Source of the DNA: Sphingomonas faeni
Lineage (GTDB): Bacteria; Pseudomonadota; Alphaproteobacteria; Sphingomonadales; Sphingomonadaceae
DNA length: 56,233 bases
Assembly: GCF_023195535.1 (NCBI RefSeq)
Contig: NZ_JALPNF010000013.1
Location: forward strand, 1 to 56,233
Reading direction: 5' to 3'
Below the pieces are notes generated by a model. It was not told the origin of the DNA. It saw only the letters and a program-made list of their open reading frames with translations, and did not search any database. Both the position numbers and the translations under genes were made by a program. Within the stretch, counting starts at the first letter, position 1, and each line of letters begins with the position of its first letter. This document shows positions 8,217 through 16,480 of the stretch, one piece after another.

Positions 8217-9099
8217 GCTCGCTTTGCTGGTATGCGCGATGGCATGGGTGCTGCCTACGCCGGCGCGGGCATGCGACCTAACTATCATCCCGGTCCTGTC
8301 GCAGATGCGGGTCGAGTATGATCCGTTCGCACCGACGCATGCTGGCGCACGACTGAGCTTTGACATTGAGAACCGGGGGGAGCGGGCGTGCGAAGGCGAA
8401 CTGGCGCTACTTGATGGCGCGCGCAACAGCGTGGATGCGCAGCAGATCGATGGCACCGGAGTCGAACTGCGGTTCGTCGCCGCAAGCGATGATGCAGCAC
8501 TCTGGTCCACCGCCAGCCCCGGTCTGTGGCGGTTCACAGCAGCGGGCAGCAGGCGGACACGGGTGACGATCAACGGTGTTGTCAGCCGTGACGCGGTCGC
8601 CGCCGCGGGTGAGCATGCTGCCGACCTTTCGCTCGAGCTTCGCGATCCCGGTACCACCGTGACGCACACCGCGCCGATACCGGTCCAAGTTGTGCTCTTC
8701 GTGCTGCCGCTTGCACAGATGAACATTGTCGGTGCCGTCGGCACGTTCGGCGAGGGGGCAAGCGTCACCGCGGTCGATTTCGGGATCATCACCGGGCCCA
8801 CGACGCGTCGCGTTTTCATTCAAATTCGTGCCAATGGCAGCGCGCGGCTGACGATTGATTCGATCAATCGCGGCCGGTTGCTGCGCGAGGGCGGGGCGCC
8901 GAACGAAACGGGGATCCCATATGCCGCGCAGGTCGAGAACGATCCAGTAGACCTGGCGCGTCACTGGGAACGGCTGGTCGATACGCCACGCACGGTCGCG
9001 GGGACATCATTACCGCTCGACCTCATCATCAACGGCACGCCTGCCGCGGTCGCTGGCAAGTACAGCGATACGCTGACCGTGGAATTCAGTGCCCTATGA
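8188..9099 (+). CDS. Two-domain SCPU tip protein of the Csu-type pilus
   Basis: Secreted protein of 303 residues with signal peptide (about 1-28, ending PTPARA) and two immunoglobulin-like SCPU-type domains. Domain one starts CDLTIIPVLSQMRVEYDPF; domain two, from about residue 190, ends AGKYSDTLTVEFSAL, the usual SCPU closing strand. Two-domain SCPU proteins encoded last in Csu operons are tip adhesins (CsuE-like); this role is inferred from position and architecture. The start at 8188 lies inside the usher gene. The sequence is diverged from well-known CsuE, so binding specificity cannot be predicted. Confidence 0.8.
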   Translation: MSARCALRVELALLVCAMAWVLPTPARACDLTIIPVLSQMRVEYDPFAPTHAGARLSFDIENRGERACEGELALLDGARNSVDAQQIDGTGVELRFVAASDDAALWSTASPGLWRFTAAGSRRTRVTINGVVSRDAVAAAGEHAADLSLELRDPGTTVTHTAPIPVQVVLFVLPLAQMNIVGAVGTFGEGASVTAVDFGIITGPTTRRVFIQIRANGSARLTIDSINRGRLLREGGAPNETGIPYAAQVENDPVDLARHWERLVDTPRTVAGTSLPLDLIINGTPAAVAGKYSDTLTVEFSAL

Positions 9100-9100
9100 T

Positions 9101-9481
9101 TTAAAGCATCACGCCTACCGCATTGCTAGGCGGATCGTTCTCGTTGCCCGATACAGAACGAGCTACCCTTAGCAACTCCCCAACAACCGGGTGAAACGTC
9201 AATCCGCGACCAAGCTTTCTGATATGCATGGTATATGCCTCGATCAGTTGCCCTTCTAACCGACCGAGCAATTCGTTCTGCCGGTTGGCGGCGCGACGGT
9301 TGATGCGCCAGGTCGCGAACAGGATCAGGCCGAACAGCAGGAGCGGCACGTCTGTCGCTATCTCGCCACGTCCGAAGATCGCTTTCAGCCGGGAGTTGCT
9401 GACGAACAGCACCAGCACCGCTACGAACCTCGCGAGCCGCCAACTTATCGGCCGAGCCCCGCCAATGAGCGGATCCGCCAT
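9101..9481 (-). CDS. Small membrane protein of the mobilisation operon
   Basis: 126 residues with two hydrophobic segments (ISWRLARFVAVLVLFVSN and DVPLLLFGLILFATWRI), a basic loop, and a C-terminal cytoplasmic helix (NRQNELLGRLEGQLIEAYTM). Last gene of the leftward operon behind traC and traD. Its ATG at 9481 overlaps the stop of the preceding 50-codon gene by one base, so this start is preferred over one further upstream. No family is recognised; being membrane-bound beside a relaxase system, it might take part in entry exclusion or mating-pair contact, but this is only a guess. Confidence 0.6.
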   Translation of the reverse strand: MADPLIGGARPISWRLARFVAVLVLFVSNSRLKAIFGRGEIATDVPLLLFGLILFATWRINRRAANRQNELLGRLEGQLIEAYTMHIRKLGRGLTFHPVVGELLRVARSVSGNENDPPSNAVGVML

Positions 9482-9633
9482 CAGTGCAGAGCCAAGGCCG
9501 GCATGATCGGCAACTCCGGATGGGCGTCGGGATGATCGTAGAGCCGGAGCAGGATTTGCGAGACGAGGGGTGGGGGAACGGCTTCCTCCAGCATCATCGC
9601 GAAAAACGCATCCTTGTTCAGCGTCGGGATCAT
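9481..9633 (-). CDS. Small hypothetical protein (50 aa) in tra operon
   Basis: Short reading frame MIPTLNKDAFFAMMLEEAVP... ending PIMPALALH. It is supported by tight packing: its stop shares a base with the next gene's ATG, and its own ATG lies nine bases after the stop of the previous small gene. The composition is protein-like (helical LVSQILLRLYDHPDAHPEL). No recognised domain. Function unknown. Confidence 0.55.
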   Translation of the reverse strand: MIPTLNKDAFFAMMLEEAVPPPLVSQILLRLYDHPDAHPELPIMPALALH

Positions 9634-9641
9634 GTTTTTGA

Positions 9642-9764
9642 TCACAGGTTGGCGCGGAAGTTTTCGTGAGTCTCACCCCATTCGACAATATCGGCGGGCG
9701 TGCCGCGCACGAAAGTCATTGCCCGAACTTCGGCACGGATCGCTTCGGTATCGAAATCCGCCAT
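9642..9764 (-). CDS. Small acidic hypothetical protein (40 aa) in tra operon
   Basis: MADFDTEAIRAEVRAMTFVR followed by a short acidic C-terminus ending ENFRANL. Its ATG overlaps the traD stop codon (ATGA), with an AGGAGAGCTG ribosome site inside the traD end. Overlapping start and stop, good ribosome site and charge pattern make a real coupled gene likely despite its length. No recognised domain. Confidence 0.55.
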   Translation of the reverse strand: MADFDTEAIRAEVRAMTFVRGTPADIVEWGETHENFRANL

Positions 9765-10093
9765 CAGCTCTCCTCCGTCGTTTCCGCTTCCGTATCAAAC
9801 GCCCGCTTTCCGCGTCGTTTCCAGAGCGCCAGCACATCGCCTGCATCGTCGCCACGACCACGTCCGGCGAGATCGAGCAGCGCGCCGTAGAGTGTCGCGC
9901 GATCGTCGCCAGTCAGCTCAACCAGCCCGGCTTTCTGGACCAGCCCGCCAAGCTCGATCAGGTAGCGTGTGCGTTCGCGGCGTTGCATGACCCAGCCCCG
10001 CGTATCGTTACGACGTTCTGCGGCTTCCGCCCGCAGTGTCGCCGCCCGGTTCAACCGCAGAACCCGATCCGTCAATTGGAACAGCGCCGCCAC
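9764..10093 (-). CDS. traD: Conjugal transfer protein TraD-like (Ti-type accessory protein)
   Basis: Small accessory protein of Ti-type plasmid transfer. The C-terminal part carries the family block RRERTRYLIELGGLVQKAGL followed by DDRATLYGALLDLAGRG and ALWKRRGKRAF. Start proposed at GTG 10093, inside the end of traC, giving 109 residues; a longer frame upstream is only the shadow of traC. In Agrobacterium-type systems TraD and TraC are encoded divergently from the TraA relaxase and help process oriT. The same layout is seen here, which supports the name. Confidence 0.7.
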   Translation of the reverse strand: MAALFQLTDRVLRLNRAATLRAEAAERRNDTRGWVMQRRERTRYLIELGGLVQKAGLVELTGDDRATLYGALLDLAGRGRGDDAGDVLALWKRRGKRAFDTEAETTEES

Positions 10094-10331
10094 CTTTGCG
10101 CCCGCGCCGTTGAAAGAACGCCACGCCCTTCGCGCGCCATGCCTCCTTCGCGTTCGTATCCTTTGACTTGACCGCATCGAGCAGCACCCCGGCAAGGGTT
10201 TCCGCATCGAGCGCATCGGCCCCGGTTGCGGCCACGAGCTGTCCGAGCTGTTCGACCCGCTTTGCCTTGAGCGCGCGTGCCTTGTCACCCAGCGCCTTCA
10301 GCTCGGCGTCGTAATCGCGAACCTTCCGCAT
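10008..10331 (-). CDS. traC: Conjugal transfer protein TraC-like
   Basis: 107 residues beginning MRKVRDYDAELKALGDKARA, a charged helical protein continuing QLGQLVAATGADALDAETLA and AWRAKGVAFFQRRGRK, typical of the small TraC/TraD-type oriT accessory proteins encoded beside TraA in sphingomonad and rhizobial plasmids. First gene of the leftward tra operon, overlapping traD by 86 bases in another frame. Start ATG 10331 is the natural N-terminus; a longer upstream frame would run through the oriT region. TraC versus TraD naming within this pair is uncertain. Confidence 0.68.
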   Translation of the reverse strand: MRKVRDYDAELKALGDKARALKAKRVEQLGQLVAATGADALDAETLAGVLLDAVKSKDTNAKEAWRAKGVAFFQRRGRKGGGAVPIDGSGSAVEPGGDTAGGSRRTS

Positions 10332-10505
10332 CGCCTTTATCCTTCCGCGTGTCGGTCCGGAGCATCGTAGCGCACTCGCTACCGAGGTAAAGTTAGAACG
10401 AGAAGAAAGCTGCAGCAAGTCAATCACGAGAAGCGAAGCATGTTGTGAGTGCGCGCTTATACGTCGTTGCCGACGTGCGCTTAGAAGTGCAATAAGCAGG
10501 ATGTC
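10332..10505. other. Probable origin of transfer (oriT) and divergent tra promoters
   Basis: Gap between divergent traC and traA. It contains the inverted repeat ACGTCG-TTGC-CGACGT (461-466 / 471-476 after 10000), flanked by GCGC on both sides. Read on the minus strand this gives CGACGTATAAGCGCGC, close to the nick region of Ti-type/MOBQ oriTs, which have the form CGACGTATAATTGCGCCC. Position beside the relaxase gene and this match make it the best oriT candidate; the nick site itself is inferred. Confidence 0.6.
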
Positions 10506-13412
10506 ATGGCGATCTACCATTTCTCTGCCAAGGTTGTGAGCCGCGCGAACGGATCGAGCGCCGTTGCTAGCGCGGCCTATCGCTCCGCGTCCGAGCTGCA
10601 CGATGACCGGCTAGGGCGCGATCATGACTTCTCGAACAAGGCGGGCGTCATCCACTCCGAGGTGATGTTGCCGGAGGGCGCACCGGAACGTTTGTCGAAT
10701 CGTGCAACGCTGTGGAACGAGGTTGAGGCAGGGGAAAAGCGCAAGGACGCGCAGCTTGCCCGCGAGGTGGAGTTCTCGATCCCGCGCGAGATGAACGAGA
10801 AGCAAGGCGTCGCACTGGCGCAGGATTTCGTGAAGCAGCAGTTTGTGACACGCGGGATGGTCGCGGACCTGAACGTGCATTGGGACAAGGCGAAGGATGG
10901 CAGTCCCAAGCCGCACGCGCATGTCATGCTGGCGATGCGCGATGTGGGGCCTGAGGGGTTCGGGCAGAAGAACCGCGACTGGAACAGTACCGATCTGTTG
11001 AAGGACTGGCGCGAGGCGTGGAGCGCGCACGTCAACGAACGGATGGTTGAGCTTGGGCTTGAGGGGCGGATCGATCATCGCTCCTATGCCGATCAGGGCA
11101 TCGCGCTGGAGCCGCAGCACAAGATCGGACCCGCAGCATCACGTCGTCCAGAGCAGGGGCTTGAAGCTGAGCGGATCGAGGATCACGCGCGCATCGCCCG
11201 CGAGAACGGCGAGAAGATCATCGCCGATCCCAATGTCGCGCTGGACGCAATCACGCGCAGCCAGGCGACGTTCACCATTCGCGACCTAGCGGTCTTCGCG
11301 TTCCGGCATAGCGACGGCAAGGAGCAGTTCGACCAGGTGATGGCGGCGGTGCGCGCCGCGCCTGAGCTGGTTGCATTAGGCAAGGACGGGCGCGACCAGG
11401 AGCGGTTTACGTCCCGCGACATGATCGCGGTGGAGGTCCGGCTTGAGCGTGCCGGCGACGAGCTGGCGGGCCGCGCCGGGCATGGTGTCGGCGATCGGCA
11501 GCGTGACGCCGCGATCGGCGCGGCCGAGGGTCGGGGGCTTGTCCTGTCCGGCGAGCAGCGGGACGCCTTCGACCATGTGACCGGCAACGCCGGGCTGGCG
11601 TCGGTCGTCGGCTATGCCGGGTCGGGCAAATCGGCGATGCTGGGTGTCGCGCGCGAGGCATGGGAGGGGCAGGGTTACACGGTACGCGGCGCGGCGTTGT
11701 CGGGTATCGCGGCCGAGAACCTTGAGGGCGGGTCCGGCATCCAGTCCCGTACCATCGCCAGCCTTGAGTATGCGTGGGATCAGGGGCGCGAGAAGCTAGG
11801 TCCCAGGGATGTGCTGGTCGTCGACGAGGCCGGCATGATTGGTTCGCGCCAGATGGAGCGGGTGCTGACCCAGGCGCGCGATGCCGGGGCCAAGGTCGTC
11901 ATGGTGGGCGATCCCGAGCAGTTGCAGGCGATCGAGGCGGGCGCGGCATTCCGCAGCGTCACCGAACGCCACGGCGCAGCCGAGATTACCGAGATACGCC
12001 GGCAGCGCGAGGACTGGCAGCGCGACGCCACCCGCGCGCTGGCGACCAGGCGTACTGCGCAAGCGATCCACGCCTATGACGGTCGCGGCATGGTTCATGC
12101 AGCCGATACGCGGGAAGCGGCGCGGAGTGAGCTGGTGGACGGGTGGGATCGTGCGCGCCAGGCCGAGCCCGGCAACAGCCGGATAATCCTCACCCATACC
12201 AATGCCGAAGTGCGCGAGCTGAACGAGGAAGCGCGGGGCCGCTTGCGTGCATCCGGCGACCTTGGCGACGACGTGGCGGTGAAAACCGAACGCGGCGATC
12301 GGCAGTTCGCGACCGGCGACCGCATCATGTTCCTTCGCAACGAACGCGGCATGGGCGTCAAGAACGGCACGCTGGCGACGATCGAGCGGGTATCGCCCGA
12401 GGGTATGGCGGTGCGCCTCGATGACGAGCGTGGCGTCGCGTTCGACACCAAGGACTATGCCCATGTCGATCATGGCTATGCGGCGACGTTCCACAAATCG
12501 CAGGGCGTGACGGTCGATCGGGCGCATATTCTTGCCACCCCCGGGATGGACCGGCACAGCGCCTATGTCGGCATGTCGCGGCACCGTGACAGCGTGCAGG
12601 TCCACTATGGCCGCGACGACTTCGCCGACCGGGGCCAGCTTGTTCATGCCCTGTCGCGGGACCGGGGCAAGGATATGGCCGGCGACTATGCCAAGCCCGA
12701 GCAGGACCAGGCGCGCGCGTTTGCCGATCGGCGCGAGATCCGGTTCCCGGAACGCGCGCGCCAGATGGTCGAGAAGGTCCGCGGAAAGGCGCGGGGCATG
12801 TTCGACGGCTTTCGGCCAAAACCGGCAGTGGAGCGGGCGGCGTCGCCGGAGCGTGTTGCAGCCGATCGGCCGGTTGCACCCTCACAGGCCCGCGCGATTG
12901 AACGCTATGGACGTGCCGCAGCCGATATAGGCCGGATGAAGGAAAAGGGGCTGCCGGTGCTGGCACACCAGGAACAGGCGCTGGTGAAGGCGGGCTACGC
13001 GCTCGACCAGACCCGGCACCATGCCGCGCGCGACCTCGCCAGCGCGATCGAGCGAAATCCCCGGCTCGCGCGCGACGCGGCCGAGGGGAACACAGGCGGG
13101 GCGGCGAAGGCGATGGAGGTGGAACGTCAGGTCCGCATCGACCCTGAGAAGCGCGCGGACCGCTTTGTAGAGCAGTGGCAGAGTATGCAGGAGGCGCGCG
13201 CCAGCATGGAACGTGCCGGCGACCGTGCGGGTGCGGAGACGCTAGGCAAGCGCATGGAGAGCATTGCGGGCGGGCTGCACCGCGACCCACAGCTCGAATC
13301 CGTGTTGCGGCGTCGCGCTCCCGACATGGCGTTGAGCAGGGAGCGCGGTCGGTCGATTGGGCAGGAACTGGCGCAGCCTACCCGCGACCGCGACCGCGAC
13401 CTGAGCCGGTAA
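10506..13412 (+). CDS. traA: Ti-type relaxase/helicase TraA (MOBQ)
   Basis: 968-residue relaxase-helicase that nicks oriT and unwinds the transferred strand. N-terminal MobA/MobL domain: MAIYHFSAKVVSRANGSSAV, catalytic Tyr25 in SAAYRSA, and metal-binding His at about 125, 137 and 139 (PHAHVML). The middle is a RecD-like helicase: Walker A GYAGSGKSAM near 368, Walker B VVDEAGMIGSRQMERV, motif III VGDPEQLQAIEAGAAFRS, and motif VI region YAATFHKSQGVTVDRAH. The C-terminus is charged and helical. Length and order match TraA of Ti and sphingomonad plasmids. Transcribed away from traC-traD across oriT. With no traG or trb/virB genes in the window, transfer would need another plasmid's apparatus. Confidence 0.93.
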   Translation: MAIYHFSAKVVSRANGSSAVASAAYRSASELHDDRLGRDHDFSNKAGVIHSEVMLPEGAPERLSNRATLWNEVEAGEKRKDAQLAREVEFSIPREMNEKQGVALAQDFVKQQFVTRGMVADLNVHWDKAKDGSPKPHAHVMLAMRDVGPEGFGQKNRDWNSTDLLKDWREAWSAHVNERMVELGLEGRIDHRSYADQGIALEPQHKIGPAASRRPEQGLEAERIEDHARIARENGEKIIADPNVALDAITRSQATFTIRDLAVFAFRHSDGKEQFDQVMAAVRAAPELVALGKDGRDQERFTSRDMIAVEVRLERAGDELAGRAGHGVGDRQRDAAIGAAEGRGLVLSGEQRDAFDHVTGNAGLASVVGYAGSGKSAMLGVAREAWEGQGYTVRGAALSGIAAENLEGGSGIQSRTIASLEYAWDQGREKLGPRDVLVVDEAGMIGSRQMERVLTQARDAGAKVVMVGDPEQLQAIEAGAAFRSVTERHGAAEITEIRRQREDWQRDATRALATRRTAQAIHAYDGRGMVHAADTREAARSELVDGWDRARQAEPGNSRIILTHTNAEVRELNEEARGRLRASGDLGDDVAVKTERGDRQFATGDRIMFLRNERGMGVKNGTLATIERVSPEGMAVRLDDERGVAFDTKDYAHVDHGYAATFHKSQGVTVDRAHILATPGMDRHSAYVGMSRHRDSVQVHYGRDDFADRGQLVHALSRDRGKDMAGDYAKPEQDQARAFADRREIRFPERARQMVEKVRGKARGMFDGFRPKPAVERAASPERVAADRPVAPSQARAIERYGRAAADIGRMKEKGLPVLAHQEQALVKAGYALDQTRHHAARDLASAIERNPRLARDAAEGNTGGAAKAMEVERQVRIDPEKRADRFVEQWQSMQEARASMERAGDRAGAETLGKRMESIAGGLHRDPQLESVLRRRAPDMALSRERGRSIGQELAQPTRDRDRDLSR

Positions 13413-13418
13413 GGGGAC

Positions 13419-14180
13419 ATGATGGACGACGATATTCAGGAAGGCGGCGATCCGGCGGAGGCGTTCGACCGGTTGCGGGCCGTCGTAGAAGGTCAGGATC
13501 GTGAGCTGGCGTTGCTACGCCGCGCCGTGGAGGGCTTGGCGGCTGAGCGGGCGCATATCGACGTGCCTGATTATACCGAGACGCTTGGCGTGATCCAGCA
13601 GGGCGTGGACACCGCGACCGGCGGGATCAACGCGATCGGCCAGATACTTACCCAAGCCCCGGCACTGGCGATGACGCCTGAGCAGATGGTGCAGCGGATC
13701 GCGGCAGCGGGCAGCGCTACACGGCGGGAGGATCAGGCGGCACTCGCCAAGGCCGGCGAGGACAAGGTCCGCGTCATGGCCGAGCTTCGCGCCATCGCGG
13801 GGTCCGCGTGGACCAAGCATGACCAGAAAAACCGGCAGCTATGGTTCGGGCTGGGCGGGATGACAGCCGGTATTTTGTTATGGATGATCCTGCCGGGGCT
13901 GGTCGCGCGCGAACTGGCACCGACAAGCTGGCAATGGCCGGAGAAGCTGGCGGCACGCAGCCTTGGCGTCGATACCGTTTGGGAGGGAGCGTTGCGGATG
14001 GCGGCAGCCGGATCAGTCGAGACCTGGAACATGATGTCCGATGGTAGCGTCATTGAGCGGGAGAACCGGACAGCCCTGACGAAGTGCCGCAAAGCCGCCG
14101 CGGCGGCAGGTAAATCTGTCAAATGCACGATCATGACGGGATCGGCGGACGGGGATGAAGACAACAGGCGCGAGGAGTAA
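13419..14180 (+). CDS. Membrane-anchored coiled-coil protein downstream of TraA (DUF6118-like)
   Basis: 253 residues. The N-terminal half is charged and helical (AFDRLRAVVEGQDRELALLRR, probable coiled coil), with one clear membrane segment near residues 146-165 (FGLGGMTAGILLWMILPGLV) and a C-terminal region with two Cys (TALTKCRKAAAAAGKSVKC). Six bases after traA, with GGGGAC upstream, so cotranscribed. Proteins of this build commonly follow traA on sphingomonad plasmids and are grouped as DUF6118; that assignment is from memory of the layout and is not certain. It could tether the relaxosome or a regulator to the membrane. Function unknown. Confidence 0.7.
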   Translation: MMDDDIQEGGDPAEAFDRLRAVVEGQDRELALLRRAVEGLAAERAHIDVPDYTETLGVIQQGVDTATGGINAIGQILTQAPALAMTPEQMVQRIAAAGSATRREDQAALAKAGEDKVRVMAELRAIAGSAWTKHDQKNRQLWFGLGGMTAGILLWMILPGLVARELAPTSWQWPEKLAARSLGVDTVWEGALRMAAAGSVETWNMMSDGSVIERENRTALTKCRKAAAAAGKSVKCTIMTGSADGDEDNRREE

Positions 14181-14205
14181 AAGACGTATATGATTGGCTG
14201 GTCGG

Positions 14206-14500
14206 TCACCATCGTTCGGTAACCGCCGGAAGATTATCCGCTGAATCTGGATCGTGATGCGGTCCTGGCCGACTGGAAAGTTGGTGCGATGGGAGTAACC
14301 GCCCCGGATAGCACAGACTGCAAAGCTGGATCGCAAATCCGAGGCGGTTATGCGCGCGTTTCCGGCTGACGATGATGCGCCAGTCAACCGCACTAAGCGT
14401 CCAGTATGGTACCAGGTCCGCTTCATCTTCCGGCAGCGCCAGAAGGTTGGCGCGCTGCGCTTGGCCAGAACGGAACGACGCGGTATGGGGCAGAGCCTGG
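14206..14500 (-). pseudogene. Tn3-family transposase, N-terminal fragment
   Basis: The minus-strand frame reads QRANLLALPEDEADLVPYWT, then RAHNRLGFAIQLCSLCYPGR, the conserved start of Tn3-family TnpA. It then drifts out of the expected reading and stops at 14206, where about 900 residues of a normal TnpA are missing. The first codons (PRRSVLA) are in a different frame, pointing to a frameshift. Together with the resolvase remnant upstream this is a transposon scar. The 248 bases after that remnant (14817-15064), up to the sugar transferase gene, show nothing recognisable. Confidence 0.75.
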
Positions 14501-14506
14501 CGGGGA

Positions 14507-14816
14507 CGGTCCAGCCGATTCGCGTGAGCGTACCGATCAAAGTCGAACGCAGCACGCCGAAGTTGTGGCACACCGCGGCCTTGTTGATCCCGCCTTCAAG
14601 GGCATTCGTGATCGCTTCGATCTTCTCAGGGGGGATCGCGAGCGGTCTGCCGCCTTGCCGATCGCGGCGCTTCGCCGCGGCGAGGCCGGCCATCCTTCAT
14701 TCGCGCGTCGGCGCGCGCTCATACTGGGCGAGCGCGCCGAACATCGAGAACAGCACTTCGCCATGCGGTGTGGTCGTAACCATCTGTTCGGTCAGCGACC
14801 GAAATGCGACATGCCG
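14507..14816 (-). pseudogene. Serine resolvase (TnpR-like), broken C-terminal fragment
   Basis: Minus strand: FRSLTEQMVTTTPHGEVLFS, FGALAQYERAPTRE, an in-frame stop at 14697-14699, then MAGLAAAKRRDRQGGRPLAI and the C-terminal helix-turn-helix NKAAVCHNFGVLRSTLIGTL. This is the C-terminal half of a serine recombinase of the Tn3 resolvase/invertase group. The catalytic N-terminus is absent and the stop splits the rest, so it is inactive. Same orientation as the adjacent tnpA fragment, as in Tn3-type elements. Confidence 0.8.
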
Positions 14817-15064
14817 GTCAGTTCCTTGTCGAGGAGGCCCGGAATGCTCAGGCAGGCGCCGATGATAGAAGCCTTAAAAGATAACCTGCGCGAGAATGGC
14901 GAAAACCCGGGCTGCGATTGAGGTCGATCTGTATCGCGTCCGAATATACGGTGATCGGCACTGCCCTAACGCCAACTGCATCGAGACTAACGGTTGTTGT
15001 CTATCCGTGGCATAGGCCTGCGCAGGCGGGCAAGCCCCTCAGTTGGTTCACCGGAACAGATTTG

Positions 15065-16480
15065 ATGAATATCCAGAGCAAACGTCGCTACGACAGCGTC
15101 GCCACCGCGACAGAATCTTTGATCCTCCCGGACTCCCTGATCTCGGTCAAAAATATGGAGACACGACGGATACGCTGTTATGCGGCGTTGGTGAGTGCCG
15201 ACGTGATTGCGATCGGCTTGGGATTTCTGTTCGCCAATCTTCTGTATCTGGGCACATGGTCCACGCTCCACGGCGCGACGATTCTGAGCGTTCTGTTGCC
15301 GATCTATCTCTGGGTCGCGGCGATCAACGGATCGTATAACGGTGCAGTGTTGCGCGATCCGCGGGTCGGCGCGTTCACCGCGATCCGTGCGATCGCGTTT
15401 GCGGCAGCAGCGATGCTTATCATCGCCTATTCCTTCAAGATCGGTGCGGCGTTTTCCCGTCTGGTCTTCTGGACGGGCACGTTAAGCGCGGTCGGGCTGA
15501 TCATCGGCGAACGGCTGATATTGGGTCGGTTCATGCTGCGCCGCCTGGGCGGGACGCCGTTCAGCACCGTCGTGTTGGTCGACGGCATCGCCTGGACTGC
15601 GCCGTCGCATGGCATGATCCTCGATACCGCCCAGATCGGGTTCGATCCGGCAACCGACGATCCGCTCGAATATCACCGGCTCGCCAAGCTCGTCGCGCAT
15701 GCCGATCGCGTGGTGATAGCATGCCGCGACGACCGGGTAGTCGCTTGGGCGCATGTGCTGAAGAGCATGGCCGTTGACGGCGAGATCCTCACGCCCGAGG
15801 TCGATCGCATCGGCATGATCGGTGTCAGCCATTATCATAACCACCGGACGCTGGTGGTGTCAGCAGGGCCGCTGCATCTGCGCGACCGCATCATGAAGCG
15901 GCTTTTCGACATTATCGTCTCGTCGATCGCGTTGCTGCTGCTGTCGCCGTTGCTGGTCGGCATAGCGATCGCCATCCGTCTCGAATCCCCCGGCGCCGTC
16001 CTTTTCCGGCAGCAGCGGATCGGCCGCGACAACACGCTGTTCATGATGCTCAAGTTCCGCAGCATGTTCGACGATCAATGCGATGCGACGGCTAGCGTGC
16101 TGACAACCCGGGGCGACAGTCGCGTGACCCGGATCGGCCAGTTCATCCGTCGGAACAGCATAGACGAGTTGCCGCAGCTCATCAACGTGCTGCGTGGCGA
16201 CATGAGCATGGTTGGACCGCGACCGCATGCGCTGTCGGCCCGCGCGGCTGAGCAGCTTTATTGGGAGATTGACGCGCGCTATCGGCATCGCCATGCGGTC
16301 AAGCCGGGCGTGACCGGGCTCGCGCAGATCCGCGGCTTTCGCGGGGCGACGGTGCTGACCGCAGATTTGACGAACAGGCTGTCGTCCGATCTCGAATATC
16401 TGCGCGATTGGTCGATGGGCAAGGATATGTGGATTTTGTTCAGGACCATCTTCGTCATCAGGCACGACAATGCCTTCTGA
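15065..16480 (+). CDS. Undecaprenyl-phosphate sugar-phosphate transferase (priming enzyme of exopolysaccharide)
   Basis: Transfers the first sugar phosphate (probably glucose-1-phosphate, as with SpsB/GelB/GumD-type enzymes) to undecaprenyl phosphate in the inner membrane. The N-terminal half has about four membrane segments and a degenerate nucleotide-binding region. The C-terminal bacterial sugar transferase domain is intact: MKRLFDIIVSSIALLLLSPL, the FRQQRIGRDN and KFRSM motifs, IDELPQLINVLRGDMSMVGP, and HAVKPGVTGLAQIRG. ATG 15065 begins the recognisable protein, 471 residues, the usual length. Overlaps the next glycosyltransferase gene by 11 bases. First gene of the polysaccharide region. 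Confidence 0.9.
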   Translation: MNIQSKRRYDSVATATESLILPDSLISVKNMETRRIRCYAALVSADVIAIGLGFLFANLLYLGTWSTLHGATILSVLLPIYLWVAAINGSYNGAVLRDPRVGAFTAIRAIAFAAAAMLIIAYSFKIGAAFSRLVFWTGTLSAVGLIIGERLILGRFMLRRLGGTPFSTVVLVDGIAWTAPSHGMILDTAQIGFDPATDDPLEYHRLAKLVAHADRVVIACRDDRVVAWAHVLKSMAVDGEILTPEVDRIGMIGVSHYHNHRTLVVSAGPLHLRDRIMKRLFDIIVSSIALLLLSPLLVGIAIAIRLESPGAVLFRQQRIGRDNTLFMMLKFRSMFDDQCDATASVLTTRGDSRVTRIGQFIRRNSIDELPQLINVLRGDMSMVGPRPHALSARAAEQLYWEIDARYRHRHAVKPGVTGLAQIRGFRGATVLTADLTNRLSSDLEYLRDWSMGKDMWILFRTIFVIRHDNAF

